Shown here in pieces: positions 23,593-34,689 of a DNA stretch of 64,000 nt. Made by a program: the position numbers and the translations under genes. Below the pieces are notes generated by a model. The model saw only the letters and a program-made list of their open reading frames with translations, had not been told where the DNA came from and did not search any database. The stretch spans positions 10,460,963 through 10,524,962 of the forward strand of contig JAQFVV010006208.1 in assembly GCA_028023455.1 (NCBI GenBank), in the 5' to 3' direction. Source of the stretch: Epiperipatus broadwayi. Taxonomy: Eukaryota; Onychophora; Udeonychophora; Euonychophora; Peripatidae. Every line of letters begins with the position of its first letter. Positions within the stretch are counted from its first letter, which is position 1.

Positions 23593-24172
23593 ATAACAGC
23601 CATAGTAATAAAGTATCTTGCACAATAATTGAAACTGAGATCTTTTTACATTTATTTGCAAATAACTTTAATATGTGCTATATTTTTAGAAAACTTAATT
23701 ATAATTTAATATGAAGAGTAGTTCTCTGTATCTAAACATTTTCTTGGATGCCTAAAATCATAGGCAATAACGAACTCTAAATCATGCGCATGTTTAACAT
23801 ATATACACTACACTCATTATATAATTTATTTTTTAAAACGTAGACATTAAGACATCAACAAAAATAATTAGGCAAAAAAAGGAGAATGTTTTATGAAAGC
23901 AGCAGCACAATAATAAATCATGAAAGAGACCGGAGCCGCATGAATAACTCAATACAAGATGAAGTAATGGCTGACAGAGAGATGACTCACGATGCCACTG
24001 GTGTGTATGTGTGCATGCAATTAATACATTCAAGTTCATGAAGTTCTACATTTTTTAATGTGGCATCAGAATGAATCTACAGATATTGCCTTTTTCACAT
24101 TTTATCAGATTAGAAACTCCCCTTCTTTTTACCTTACATATTAAAAATCAAATATATCCATCTTTTTATATA

Positions 24173-25397
24173 CACTTGGGTCTCGTTTTATGCAGATTTT
24201 TTTAATACGATTTTGAAGTTATGCGATTCATGTTTCTTCTTAATATTTTTTTATGCAATAAAGAAGTTCATATTTCACTATATTTATTAGATATCAAGAA
24301 ATTTAAATTATTAATAATTTATTTTGACTTGAAATACTTTTTTCTTCAAAAATATAACGTTATATTACCAGCTAATGTGAATATGGCCTGAAGCTATTTA
24401 GAATCTTAACTTCTATGTAAATAACCTACTTATACTTATGAGTAAATAATAATAAGATTTATAGTTACCAGTATAAAAATATCGCAATAAAAATTCAAAA
24501 ATTTTAAACTTTTAAAACATATTTTGTTAGATATAACAGAAATAAATATTCTGCTAGATTTTTAAAAATAATCAGACATAACAAAGATTTTGTTGATTTT
24601 GTAAACTGAAAATAATCTCTAGAAATGATAACATATAAATTTTTTTATTTCGATTGCAATCTCATTTTTTTAATATAAAAACAAAATATGAACATTTAAA
24701 ATTTATTTCAGTAGTAAACAAAAATATCTATCAAATAAAGACAAATGTATTATTTTCTGATAAGTAATAATCATTTAATCATAGATTTTATGTTGATGTG
24801 CGAGACAAAGAAAAATGTCAGAAAATGCTGAAATCTGAGAGAGTTTGCTGCAATGAATAACCTCTTAAATTCTAACCAGAGATCTAAATAGTTGTATGCC
24901 TGGATATCGCAAGCTTTATAAAAAATTAGTAAAATCACCATCTCAAAGTTTAATCACCGATTACATTGTCGACAGAAAACTATTAACCAGCCCAAGACTG
25001 AAGGTGGCACTAATTGTACTTCCTTTTGTGATGAATCCAATTTCTTACCAGTTCATAAACAAACTGCATATTGTCAAATAGCAATAATGATTAAAATATA
25101 TATGAAAAAATGTAAAATTAAATACTATAGTTAATAAAAAAAAGTAAAAAAAGTTTGTCTTGTGTCAATTTTTTTTCAAATATTTGAAATTTTTTATTAG
25201 TCATACTTTATTTCTTTTTTTTTTTATTATGTGAATTTTAAAGTAATTTTTCCTTGTTGTTTTGCTTTTATGCGATTTCTGAAAATTACAGAACGTATCC
25301 CTCATTTTTCAAGGTAAGTTAAGTCTATTTTTGTGTGATTTTTTTTAATACGGGTTTTCTGCGGAACCTATATACTGCATAAAACGAGATCCAGGTG
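24173..25397. mobile_element. Tigger/pogo-like MITE, copy 2
   Basis: Same terminal repeats (cacttgggtctcg at 24173; mirrored end at 25397) with flanking TA at 24171-24172 and 25398-25399. Its internal plus-strand remnant at 24890-25081 reads MPGYRKLYKKLVKSPSQ, SLITDYIVDRKLL, matching copy 1. It differs from copy 1 by an insertion-rich 5' half (24240-24780). Confidence 0.75.
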
Positions 25398-25399
25398 TA

Positions 25400-26440
25400 T
25401 ATGTACGTGATCAATTTCCTTCTTTTATTAATCATTAGTTCTTTATATTCATGAGCTTGATCTTTTATATTTCTAAAAAAACTACAATTAGCATTTTTAC
25501 ATTTCAAACATATGGTTGCAGACTTTCATATAAATGCACATGTCTACAATCCTAATTATATTGCCGATGTTAATCTTTTTAATGTTACTATGCAGTCTAA
25601 TTGCTTATATTTTCATAAACATTCTTCAGAATGTAATAATGTTCTAATTTATGTCCTGCTGTTTCAAAACTTAATGATGAAGGAAATGTTTACAGAATCA
25701 AATGTCTTTTCTACAAAACAAATATGTTTTGATTGTTATAATATACAGTTTAATAATTTAGTTACAAGAAATTTAAAATAAATTGATATGATTAATTAAT
25801 TGTACTTAAGTAAATACCCAATAGAAATCTGCTGTTTCCTTTATATATTGGTATGATTGGATATTGTAGATTCAAGATTACCTTATAGGTTTATTGATAT
25901 TACATTATTATTAAGTATTTTATCTTGTTAAAAATAGTGTGATTAGTAATAGTAAATTAATATATGAGTATAGCATGGCTAAGTTAGTATTATTAATTCT
26001 TTTATTAAACTAGGATTTAAAATTAATTATTGAGTCATATATTTATTTAGATATTATGAAAGCTGTTATCTCAATCATTCATGAATTATTTTATTTAGAG
26101 ATGACCGTTGTTAAATTTTGGTATAAGTTTATATTATTATGAGCAATGTTTGATTCGTTAGTTATATTAGAATTTGGTTATTGAATGATTTATCATTATT
26201 TTTATTTGATTATAAATGAAATATATCTTAAGTATATATCACTGTTTTGGGACAATATTTGGTTTAATTGCTTTATTTTAATCTATCTTGAATAAGGATT
26301 ATATTTAGGGTATCTGAAATGATAATTTTATTTGTTTTCTATTTATTCTAAATGCTATTTGAATTCATGATGCTATAAGAAAGTTTATCATCACTGTTTT
26401 GGTATATTTAACAGTCAGATATATGATGAGACAAAGGGTT
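25400..26440. other. Intron DNA with one unassigned open frame
   Basis: An 89-codon frame at 25512-25781 (plus) has no motif I recognise and no splice or codon signature of a host gene. The rest is AT-rich with no family matches. Confidence 0.4.
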
Positions 26441-26458
26441 ATAGTAAATAATGAATAA

Positions 26459-26817
26459 ACAAGGCAAAACTCTCCATACAGTAGTGCCACCCTGTGTCAA
26501 CCAGAGTAATCAATGGATGCCAGAAGGCTTGTGCATAAATCCCTATCTAATGCCTACTCATCCAATATCCCCAGACTAGTATCTGGCTGGTGGCCTTGAT
26601 CAGTGAGGAGCTTTGGATCTGAGAGCACTGCACCTAGATCTTAGGATATTGGATGAGTAGGCATTAGATAGGGATTTTATGCACAAGCCTTCTGACATCC
26701 ATTGATTACTCTGGTTGGCACAGGGTGACACTACTGTATGGAGAGTTTTGCCTTGTTTATAAACAATTATGTGCTAGTATAAGAGATGGTGATCATGTGA
26801 TGCTTACTGGTTTAAAG
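26459..26817 (+). mobile_element. E1 fold-back copy d, with TSD
   Basis: Flanked by taatgaataa at 26449-26458 and 26818-26827. The left arm holds a minus-strand hammerhead with CTGATCA and GATA, both mutated. The right end is the full tgatgcttactggtttaaag. Confidence 0.9.
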
Positions 26818-26829
26818 TAATGAATAATT

Positions 26830-27400
26830 ATTTATTGATTGGTATTCATTTAGCTTAGTTTATTATGTTCATTCCATTACGAATGATACTAATATTCATG
26901 GGTATTATAAAATTAGGATTATTTCCCTTTGACTTACATTTTATTCAGTTACAAATGATGTCCAACTTCAGGTCTCATTTTCATTCTATTGATATGGCAA
27001 ATAATGACTGAGCTATTTATATATTTTATTCAGTCTATATTACAGTTCTATTTCCCATTGCATATTTTCAAACTATTACAAATGTTGTCTAAATCATTAG
27101 GGCTATAACTGAGGTTAGCAGACATGTATTTATTCAGTTATAAATGGTGCCACAATTTATAGGACATGATTAAATACGATGTCTTTATTATGACTTTATC
27201 CATATCTGATCTGTTATAAATGGCATCTGAATTTTAAGGGTGATAATAAAGGTTATTTTATCATCTTTTTATGTCAATTATAAAATGCTGCTCAAACCTC
27301 TAGGGCAACTTTATATCCTGTTAGAATATATAACATATAGTGAAAGATATGTAAATACCTATGGTAAGAATAGTGATTATGTGAATATGTGTGGGTATAG
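26830..27400. repeat. Diverged short tandem-like intron sequence
   Basis: Phrases such as cagttacaaatgatgtc, cagttataaatggtgcc and ctgttataaatggcatctg recur every 60-100 bases between 26940 and 27300, suggesting an old tandem repeat. No gene. Confidence 0.35.
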
Positions 27401-27421
27401 ATTGCCAAAAATATATTTTAC

Positions 27422-27542
27422 CTTATAACTGTAGGAAATATTTCAGTTGAGTAAATAACTATTATCTGATAACTTGAAGCTGCTCCAAACTTTCCAACAA
27501 TTGTGAGAATGTTGAATATCCATGAGATAGTCTCACTAGAAT
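27422..27542 (-). CDS. SLC22-type transporter, internal exon (121 nt)
   Basis: The acceptor AG is at 27544-27543 and the donor GT at 27421-27420. The exon starts with two bases of a split Asp codon, then encodes SSETISWIFNILTIVGKFGA and ASSYQIIVIYSTEIFPTVI, ending with AG of a split Arg. GKFG and the Y-TE-PT-IR stretch are SLC22 signatures of helices 9-10 and the following loop (family form: GKFG...A.Y.Y..E.YPT..R). Phases agree with the exons at 31733-31815 and 15287-15359. Confidence 0.93.
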
Positions 27543-27599
27543 CTACAAAAAAAATAACAGATTACTTTTTAAGATAAAGATTTACATATATAGTAATGG

Positions 27600-28800
27600 T
27601 TAGGAATGAATGGAGGTGAAAATGGGCAAATGGGACACCATCATCATCTCCACTGAATAATCAACACACTAAGCAAATATAAAAGAAAAAATATAAGAAG
27701 AATGAGGATGAAAGCATCAGTTAGTGCAAATGTTTATGGATAGTCAAAAAAAAATTGAAGAAATGCCTAGAAAAAAGTAATCTAAAAGAAGAGGAAAGTA
27801 AAAAGAGAGCAAAAGAAAAAGGAGGAAACTAAACAGAGCAGAGAAATTCAGTTGCTTCTATATGCAAAGTCAGATGTTGGTTACAGAAATGAAGGAAAGA
27901 AATCATCAAAGAGGATAATAAAGAGAGCAGAAGAAAGAGAAGTCATTCTCATCCATGCTGATGAAGAAGTCAGTAGGAGCAGTTATTTTTGGCTCAACTT
28001 TTGGAGGAAACAGTAGCAGCAGAGACCACAATACCAGTTAAAAGAAAATGATAAATGTGCTATGTTTTAGCATGAACTTGAACATCATCAATCTTATCAT
28101 GTAACCTGTTCACTGGAAAAAATGTAAACAAGAATACACCCAAAGTAGCCTGAAACAAGCCTGGTTTTCATCCAAAAGCATGACTGTTTATTTGTTTAGC
28201 CTGATCTGATAGTTTACAGAAATGGTTAAATTTTTTCCATGTGTTTGATTGGGAAATAATAGATTTAAAAAAACATTCATTGTGCAGAAAACTGAAAATA
28301 TTTTATTGCAAAAATGGAGAAATTTGACTGTGTACATTAACTTACAAGTAGGTATTAATAAAGAAACCTACTTGAAGGAATCCAACATGGGAAAAAATAA
28401 AATTTACAACTGCCCCACAAGGACTCCAAAGAAAAATGAATCCATGGTAAAAAATGTACTTTTAATGTATGCATTATATTTAAATTTATGGAAGAGTTTT
28501 AAATTTAAGTAATAGTAATAATTAATATTTTTATAAAGTTTTTTTTTGTTTCATTTAAACTTTTTCTATATTATTTTCTCTCCAAAATTATAAAAAGGGT
28601 TTCTAGCCAGTTAAAAATTTTCTTTTCTTTGATTGCGAAATGTTCTAGCCAATTTAAAATTTCATTTTATCATTATATCTTGGAAGATATAATAATTTAG
28701 CCATATCTTATAAGAAGCTGCAGCTATATAAAATTGATCTGTTTCATTTGCTACTGGAAATAAATTTTTAGCATAGACTCATATTCCTTTTTTTTTTTTG
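27600..28800. other. Intron DNA, purine-rich, no gene assigned
   Basis: 27640-28030 is A/G-rich and may be an old LINE piece in which no motif survives. An 87-codon frame at 28249-28512 shows no recognised domain. Around 28690-28775 a segment (ctggaaataaatttttagca) is related to 29550-29600. Confidence 0.35.
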
Positions 28801-28821
28801 GAAATCACTATATAGAAAGTT

Positions 28822-29445
28822 AAACCATCAAACATCATATGATCACCATCTCTATACTAGCACATAATTTGTTGTAAACAAAGGCAAAACTCCCCATACA
28901 GTAGTGCCACCCTGTGCCAAACAGAGTAATCAATGGATGCCAGAAGGCTTGTGCATAAAATTCCTATCTCCCAGACTAGTTTCTGGCTTGTGGCCATCAT
29001 CAGTAAGGAGCCTTGGATCTGAGAGCACTGCATCTAGATCTTAGGATCTAATGCAACCCTCCAGCAGCCACCTTTTAACTCTACTTTACTACAAAACTAT
29101 GAGAATGAAATTGAAAACATTGTTAATATCCTCAATCTAAGCTCAATAGCTTATATAGTCATATGGGTCTGAACTCAATTCAGCACCCATACATTTTGGT
29201 GTAGTTTTGTAGTAAAGTAGAGTTAAAAGGTGGCTGCTGGAGGGTAGCGTTAGATCCTAAGATCTAGGTGCAGTGCTCTCAGATCCAAGGCTCCTTACTG
29301 ATGATGGCCACAAGCCAGAAGCTAGTCTGGGGATATTGGATGAGTAGGCACTAGATAGGGATTTTATTCACAAGCCTCCTGGCATCCATTGATTACTCTG
29401 TTTGGCACAGGGTGGCACTACTGTATGGGGAGTTTTACCTTTGTT
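28822..29445 (-). mobile_element. E1 fold-back copy e, longest form, opposite orientation, with TSD
   Basis: Flanked by tatatagaaagtt at 28809-28821 and 29446-29458 (13 bases, exact). The conserved free end (aaacatcatatgatcacc) is on the left and the truncated end on the right, the reverse of most copies, so the element is inserted in the minus orientation. Both arms hold a ribozyme: minus strand near 28974-29018 and plus strand at 29284-29340 (CTGATGA at 29298, stem II GGC-CACAA-GCC, GAAG rather than GAAA). The centre carries ctcaattcagcacccat and mirrored gtagagttaaaaggtgg. Confidence 0.92.
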
Positions 29446-29559
29446 TATATAGAAAGTTGTGGTTTTGATGCATTTTAAGAATTCTGATTTTAAACTCCCA
29501 TGTGTTTTTTTAAATTTTGATCATCTAATTATATTAGAAACTGCTGCATTATAAAAATT

Positions 29560-30200
29560 ATCAACTTCATTAGTTACTGAAAATAAACTTTAGCATAGAA
29601 TTACATACAATTTCTTTCCCGTACATTACTAAGTCTGTATCCTTTCTGTCACCATAGCCAAATTTACCCACAACATTTTTATTTTTTCACACATTTTCCA
29701 ACTGTAACAATAAAATCCCCCCAAACAATTTTGTAATGTTATTTAGTGTGACTAAAAGTATTTTGTACATTTACATACAAATCTTTTACTTCTTTAACAT
29801 AATGAGAATTTTTTAGGGCATAATCCTAGATTATCTGCATTTGGAATCTTTTATTAAGTTGAATAACTGAATTTTTTCACTCTATCAACCTTCACAATAT
29901 TGTTCTTCAACTTTGTAATAAATTCTTCTCCATTCATGCTTCCAACACTTATACTTTTATTTGTAAACTATGTGTCCACTTTTCAAATCAAGTGTCTCTT
30001 CAGTTTTTTTTTTAATTTCACAAAGTTCACTATTAGTACCATTTAATATTAAATACTTATACTTCCAATTCACGTAAACATCTTTTGCTTAAAAGTGATT
30101 TTTAGTTGTAGGTGGCTAAATAAATGGTCATCTTTAAATAGCAGCTTGGGTTTCCAATCAAAGGATTAGCACCCTCTACCTTTAACCACCAATCACCTAT
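29560..30200 (-). pseudogene. Possible LINE endonuclease remnant
   Basis: The minus strand reads VWGDFIVTVGKCV and then, in another frame, VGKFGYGDRKDTD, resembling the GDFNA-VG and G-FG-G-RN blocks of an APE-type endonuclease as in RTE. Frames are broken and no RT follows nearby. Tentative. Confidence 0.4.
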
Positions 30201-30809
30201 CTCGACTAATGATTTTATAGTCTCCTAGGAATAAGTCCATAATTTAGGTTTATTTGTTATAATTATAAACATCTGAAAAAAGACCCTTCACACACACATT
30301 CTTTCTATCTTCATGAAAACACAACTTTACTTTAACAAAGCACATATACATTATGGCATCAAACTGAGTAATGCAGTTATGAAAAATACAGAATAATAAA
30401 ATGAGAGAGAAAGTAAATACATAATGAATTAAGTGTGAAGATGAGGAAATTACTGAGAAGTGATATACAATGATACTTACGGAGGCAGGTCTCCACATAA
30501 AATTTATGAATTCAAATTTTTGTTTTTTATTTGAGAAGTCCATGAATATATCTGGACTACTGTACAAGTTTGAGAACATCGAGTTAACCAAGAGTATATT
30601 TATTTGGATCAAAAAGCATACTTCTATAAGCAATTTCTACAAATGTTCTATATATATTTATTATATTAACTATAATATTTGATTGAATACAAGTATAATT
30701 GATATAAATAAGGCAAAACTCTCCATACAGTAGTGCCACCCTGTGCCAACCAGAGTAATAAATCGATGCCAGAAGGCTTGTGCATAAAATCACTATCTAG
30801 TGCCTACAC

Positions 30810-30872
30810 ATCCAATATCCCCAGACTAGTTTCTGGCTTGTGGCCTTCATCAGTGAGGAGCCTTGGATCTGA
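30810..30872 (-). ncRNA. Hammerhead ribozyme, E1 left arm
   Basis: On the minus strand: ATCCAAGGCTCCTCA, CTGATGA (30853-30847), stem II GGC-CACAA-GCC, GAAA (30833-30830), palindromic stem III ACTAGT, C17 at 30824, then TGGGGATATTGGAT. Stem I inner TCCTCA pairs with TGGGGA and outer ATCCAA with TTGGAT. All conserved positions fit. Confidence 0.75.
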
Positions 30873-30909
30873 GGACACTGCACCTAGATCTTAGGTGCAG
30901 TGCTCTCAG

Positions 30910-30968
30910 ATCCAAGGCTCCTCACTGATGAAGGCCACAAGCTAGAAACTAGTCTGGGGATATTGGAT
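30910..30968 (+). ncRNA. Hammerhead ribozyme, E1 right arm
   Basis: Stem I outer ATCCAA (30910-30915) pairs with TTGGAT (30963-30968); inner TCCTCA (30919-30924) pairs with TGGGGA (30955-30960). CTGATGA is at 30925-30931; stem II GGC-CACAA-GCT at 30933-30943; GAAA at 30945-30948; stem III A-CTAG-T at 30948-30953; C17 at 30954 (GTC cleavage triplet). This is the cleanest E1 example together with 49911-49966. The self-complementary ACTAGT implies pairing between two RNAs. Confidence 0.78.
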
Positions 30969-31121
30969 GAGTAGGCACTAGATAGGGATTTTATGCATAA
31001 GCTGGCATCCATTGATTACTCTGGTTGGCACAGGGTGGCACTACTGTATGGAGAGTTTTGCCTTGTTTGATAATTAAGTGCTAGTATAAGAGATGATCAT
31101 GTGATGTTTATAATTTATATA

Positions 31122-31530
31122 CTTGGAGTTTTAGATGTAATTATATAAGGGATACAAACACAGACTTTCAAGCTCTCTTCAGCTATTCACTCTATCTCAT
31201 ACAACTGATTCACATAAGTACGCAGGTCTGAAAAAGCTAAATGATCTCCAACATTAGATTTTCAATAGTATAGATAGCTGAAGATTTGGAGGGTGGAGTA
31301 GATTGAAACCTGTCCATTGAGGATTTGCTATCTTAATATAAATTGAGGACTGATTATTTACATGTGTGGGAGATGATGATCTGGACCAGCTGATGAGTAC
31401 TGGTTCAGCATGAAATACATATATTGGAGATCATTTATTTCTCTCATATGTGTGTGGTCAAGTGTACCAATAGTATGAGAAAGAGCAAATAGCTGAAGGA
31501 AGCTTGAAAGTCTGTGTGCAAATCTCATAA
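31122..31530. mobile_element. E2 inverted pair
   Basis: A short minus-oriented piece (31122-31255, with gggatacaaacacagac and tatctcatacaactg) is followed by a plus-oriented copy (31255-31530) carrying the hammerhead at 31376-31434. Confidence 0.8.
31376..31434 (+). ncRNA. Hammerhead ribozyme, E2 family
   Basis: Stem I ATGATCT (31376-31382) pairs with AGATCAT (31428-31434), and CCAG (31386-31389) with TTGG (31424-31427). CTGATGA is at 31390-31396. Stem II GTACTG-GTT-CAGCAT spans 31397-31411 with one A-C mismatch. GAAA is at 31412-31415. Mini stem III ATA-CA-TAT spans 31415-31422 and A17 is at 31423. The core is complete. Confidence 0.74.
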
Positions 31531-31544
31531 TTACACTAACTTTA

Positions 31545-31780
31545 TTAACTACATTCCATTTACCTGTTGTATTAGGTAAAAACTGAAGTATTATTAGAGG
31601 TAATTAACTAAATTCCATTTACCTGTATTAGGTAAAAACAAGTATTATTAGAGGTAATTAACTACATTCCATTTACCTGTATTAGGTAAAAACTGAAGTA
31701 TTATTAAAGGTAATTAACTACATTCCATTTACCTGTATTAGGTAAAAACTGAAGTATTATTAGAGGTAATCCTGTTATAA
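31545..31780. repeat. Four-copy 54-59-bp tandem repeat spanning an exon-intron boundary
   Basis: Each unit, read on the minus strand, holds the last 33-34 bases of the SLC22 exon (CCTCTAATAATACTTCAG...), the donor GTAAAT, and about 20 bases of intron. The four donor GT dinucleotides are at 31732-31731, 31676-31675, 31622-31621 and 31563-31562. The copies are nearly identical, implying a recent duplication. Confidence 0.92.
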
Positions 31781-31815
31781 CCATAGTTAAAAATGATGAT
31801 AATCTTCTACCAATT
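31733..31815 (-). CDS. SLC22-type transporter, internal exon (83 nt) with repeated donors
   Basis: The acceptor AG is at 31817-31816. The exon completes a split Arg codon with its first base, then encodes IGRRLSSFLTMVITGLPLI, ILQFLPNT, ending with one base of a split Asp. R-x-GRR after helix 8 is the conserved major-facilitator loop motif (family form DRxGRR). Phases match the exons at 44224-44358 and 27422-27542 only when the first donor (GT at 31732-31731) is used. Using any of the three downstream donors would read GKWNVVNYL then TAA, a premature stop. The 3' end of this exon is the part copied in the tandem repeat. Confidence 0.92.
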
Positions 31816-32224
31816 CTAAAATCAAAAAGAAAAGCAATATTCATATTTATATCCGACATAATAACTATTATCTATAGCACTATTCCTATAGCTATTAAAA
31901 TGAAATTATATTTTGTCCATTTATATATACAAAAGATTGTACTAATAACAAAATTACTTAATAGCATTAATAAGCATATTTATCTTGCAACAATTTTAAT
32001 AAGAATGTTAAACTTGAAAAATAATAATAATATAAGAATGTTAGCTTGAAAAATAATAATAATATAATAATTACAATTTAAATAATGCAGTATAAAACTA
32101 CTAAAAATTTAAAAGAAGTTCTTTTAATGTAAAAGACCATTTGTGACAGTACAATAAATTCAATATCAACCTATCAAACAAAATTTGGAAAAACAAACAA
32201 TAATTTATAACATCAAAAATTCCT

Positions 32225-32520
32225 AAAAAATAATTCGTTTCAGAGATCAAAAATGAAAACACAGTAATATTTTCAATCCAAGCTCATTAGCTTATATAGT
32301 CATATAGGTCTGAACTCAGTTCAATACCCATATATTTTGGTGTCTTTGGTTCTTCAATAACCATAGCCACCCCTATCCTATTAGGCAGGATTGGTATTAA
32401 ACCACTAAACAGCACATGATCACCATTTCCTATGCTTATACAAATTGTTAAACAGAGACAACTTTCCACACCAGTAGTGCCACCTAGTACATGAATGCAT
32501 AAACTTTATTGCATCCATGC
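32225..32520. mobile_element. E1 partial copy g
   Basis: Contains the E1 central segment (tcatataggtctgaactcag, ggtgtctttggttcttcaat), then the free end accactaaacagcacatgat and the inner arm. No ribozyme core is kept. The central segment is shared with copies e and m. Confidence 0.75.
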
Positions 32521-32589
32521 ATTGGATATTCAACTCTATTGTAAAATTACAATTTGATCACTTTTCAGCAAAAAAACCTTTTATTATAT

Positions 32590-32735
32590 ATACATGCATA
32601 CACAATCTTACATTTCAACTGTCCTGCAGGGTTTTTTTATTACTTTTAAAAAATTAAAGTAAAAGTGGCTCTGAAGAAGACTACAGGACAGTTGAAACAT
32701 AAGATTGTGTATGCATATATGTAAAATAAAAGGTT
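32590..32735. repeat. Short inverted repeat
   Basis: tgcatacacaatcttacatt (32594) is mirrored by gaaacataagattgtgtatg (32693), with tcctgcagg and tacaggac inside, spaced by a poly-T tract. It resembles a short retroelement 3' end present as an inverted pair. Confidence 0.65.
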
Positions 32736-33283
32736 TGTTCCTAAAAAGTGTTCAAAGCAGATGGATAAATTGCATTTATATAAGATCTTATAGCAAAATA
32801 AAGGGCATGGTGAATCTGTTAATATTGTAAAATTAAATAAAGTATTAGCGAATTATAACATCTTCAAAAGTTGAAAAAAATATTCAACTAATACTAATAT
32901 TCTACAAATATTATCAGTATAAATTTTAACAAGTATATCACAGATGACAACTTATGGGAACAATGATGCAGGTTTCTCTGAGCATAGTGGCTGCAAGATT
33001 CCAGACTTTGATAAAGGAGAAGCCATGCTGTTTGTCACAAAATTTATTTCCAATTATATGAGCTAATTTGTTTCCTGATTGGTGAGAAGATTAAATTGTT
33101 TTATATCTGATTATGTATTGATTCATTTTAATGAATTAAATACATATTTAAGTGGTCAACCATTAGGCTTTTATAATGTTATTATTTTGTCCGAGTCTAG
33201 ACTCTGCAACAAGCAGCAGTATTTGTATAGATTGTAATCATTATAAGAGAGTCCTTGCATCACATTCATATTCATTCAGGACA

Positions 33284-33360
33284 TGTAATGATCACATGAT
33301 CACCATTTGGCCTGCACTGAGTGGCACTACTGTATGGAGAGTTTTGCCTGTTTTAATGAC
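33284..33360. mobile_element. E1 fragment h
   Basis: Holds the inverted free end aatgatcacatgatcacc joined directly to the right inner arm gcactgagtggcactactgt, i.e. an extensively deleted E1. Confidence 0.7.
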
Positions 33361-33559
33361 ATGTAATGATTTACATAAAACTGGATTAAATTTTATTTAT
33401 CTTATTCCAACACTTAATGCTGAATCTATGAGTTACTTTTAAGTTTTTTAATAAAGAACTTTAATTGCAATATACAGATCACATATAAAGTTCTATTATA
33501 TCTTATATTAAAATGTAACTGAGAATTTAGTGAGTTATACTTTAAAACATGTAACAAAG

Positions 33560-34170
33560 AAAATATACACATACCCACATTAGAGATATGCCTAGTACAC
33601 ATTCAATCACTTAATCATAATCATGACATTGACAGTGAAAAGAATGTTGTGGCATTTATTAAAGAAATGAAACATAATAGAGAATTTGCACCTTTGAATG
33701 GCAAATAATCTCTATATATATATATTGGCCATTTTTACAGGAATCTTTTTTGTTAATTGCATGTTTATCTCTGGCAATGTGCCTGACCTCTTTCACCTTG
33801 TGCTTGACATGGTTATGTTCAAAGCAGACATCACATGGCAAAAGGGATGACCAAGGTTGCCATACCTTTAAACCTATATCTGCCAGTGTTGTCTGTTCTG
33901 AATGTAATGATGCCATGTGTGAAGTGAAAAGAGCCTGGCACATTTCCAGAGATCAACACATAATTAACAAAAAAGATTCCTGCATCCCTCTTTCAAAAAT
34001 TGTCAATATAAATAACTTATTTGTTATTCAAATAAGCAAATTCTCTATTATATTTTCTTTCTTTAATAAATGCCACACCATTCTTTTTACCATCAATGCC
34101 AGTCCAAAGTGCACTAGGCATAATTTATTAATTTTACAATATATAGCTTATCTCTAATATGGTTATGCAT
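33560..34170. mobile_element. Palindromic PLE remnant
   Basis: Both strands encode the same PLE C-terminal segment. Plus strand: ECNDAMCEVKRAWHISRDQH, IINKKDSC (33900-33990). Minus strand: HNHVKHKVKEVRHIARDKHA, INKKDSC. The outer arms are also mirrored (aataaatgccac at 34065 against gtggcatttatt at 33650). The centre is near 33855. It is a head-to-head pair of 5'-truncated PLE ends. Confidence 0.78.
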
Positions 34171-34269
34171 ATATTTTGTTTGTTACATCTTTTATTGGTG
34201 AATTTGATATATTATTATTCTAATTTGCATCCATTTTTTGCCATAATAAATTGTTGATATAAATATTGG

Positions 34270-34620
34270 TTTAATTATAAGGGATTTAGACACAAACTTT
34301 CAAGCTCACTTCAGCTATCGACTCTATCTTGTACAACCTAGATACATTACCACACACATGTGAAAAAAATAAATGATCTCCAATCTACGTATTTTGTCTA
34401 AACCAGTACTCATCAGTTGGTCCAGATCATCATCTCACATATATATACAATCTGTACTGATGAATGCTTGTTCAGCATGAAATACATATATGGGAGATCA
34501 TTTATCTTTTTCACATGTGTGTGGTAATGTATCTAGGTTGTACAAGATAGAGTCGATAGCTGAAGAGAGATAGAAAGTTTGTGTCTAAATCCCTTATAAT
34601 TACATCTAAACTCCAAATAT
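34270..34620. mobile_element. E2 fold-back copy
   Basis: Left arm 34278-34440 (minus-oriented) and right arm 34450-34610 (plus-oriented) are near-complements; landmarks are tcagctatcgactctatct and its mirror agatagagtcgatagctga. Each arm retains CTGATGA, but the left has CAAA in place of GAAA and the right has lost the 5' stem I strand. Confidence 0.82.
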
Positions 34621-34689
34621 ATAAATTATACTTGTATTTGAATATTGATTTATTAATAAAAAAACAAATAAATAAATAATACTTCTGTA

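Larger units (their letters stand above)
30707..31108 (+). mobile_element. E1 fold-back copy f, intact ribozymes on both strands, nested in E2
   Basis: Flanked by tataattgatata (30694-30706) and tataatttatata (31109-31121), 12 of 13 matching. The flanks belong to an E2 terminal segment (compare 34605-34650), so E1 inserted into an older E2 copy. Both arms carry a hammerhead with an intact core. Confidence 0.92.

Noticed and set aside
25512-25781. 89-codon open frame as a gene
   Set aside because: No motif, no paralog in the window, AT-driven composition and no supporting splice or regulatory signals.
28249-28512. 87-codon frame as a gene
   Set aside because: Lysine/asparagine-rich frame typical of AT-rich noncoding DNA, no recognised domain.
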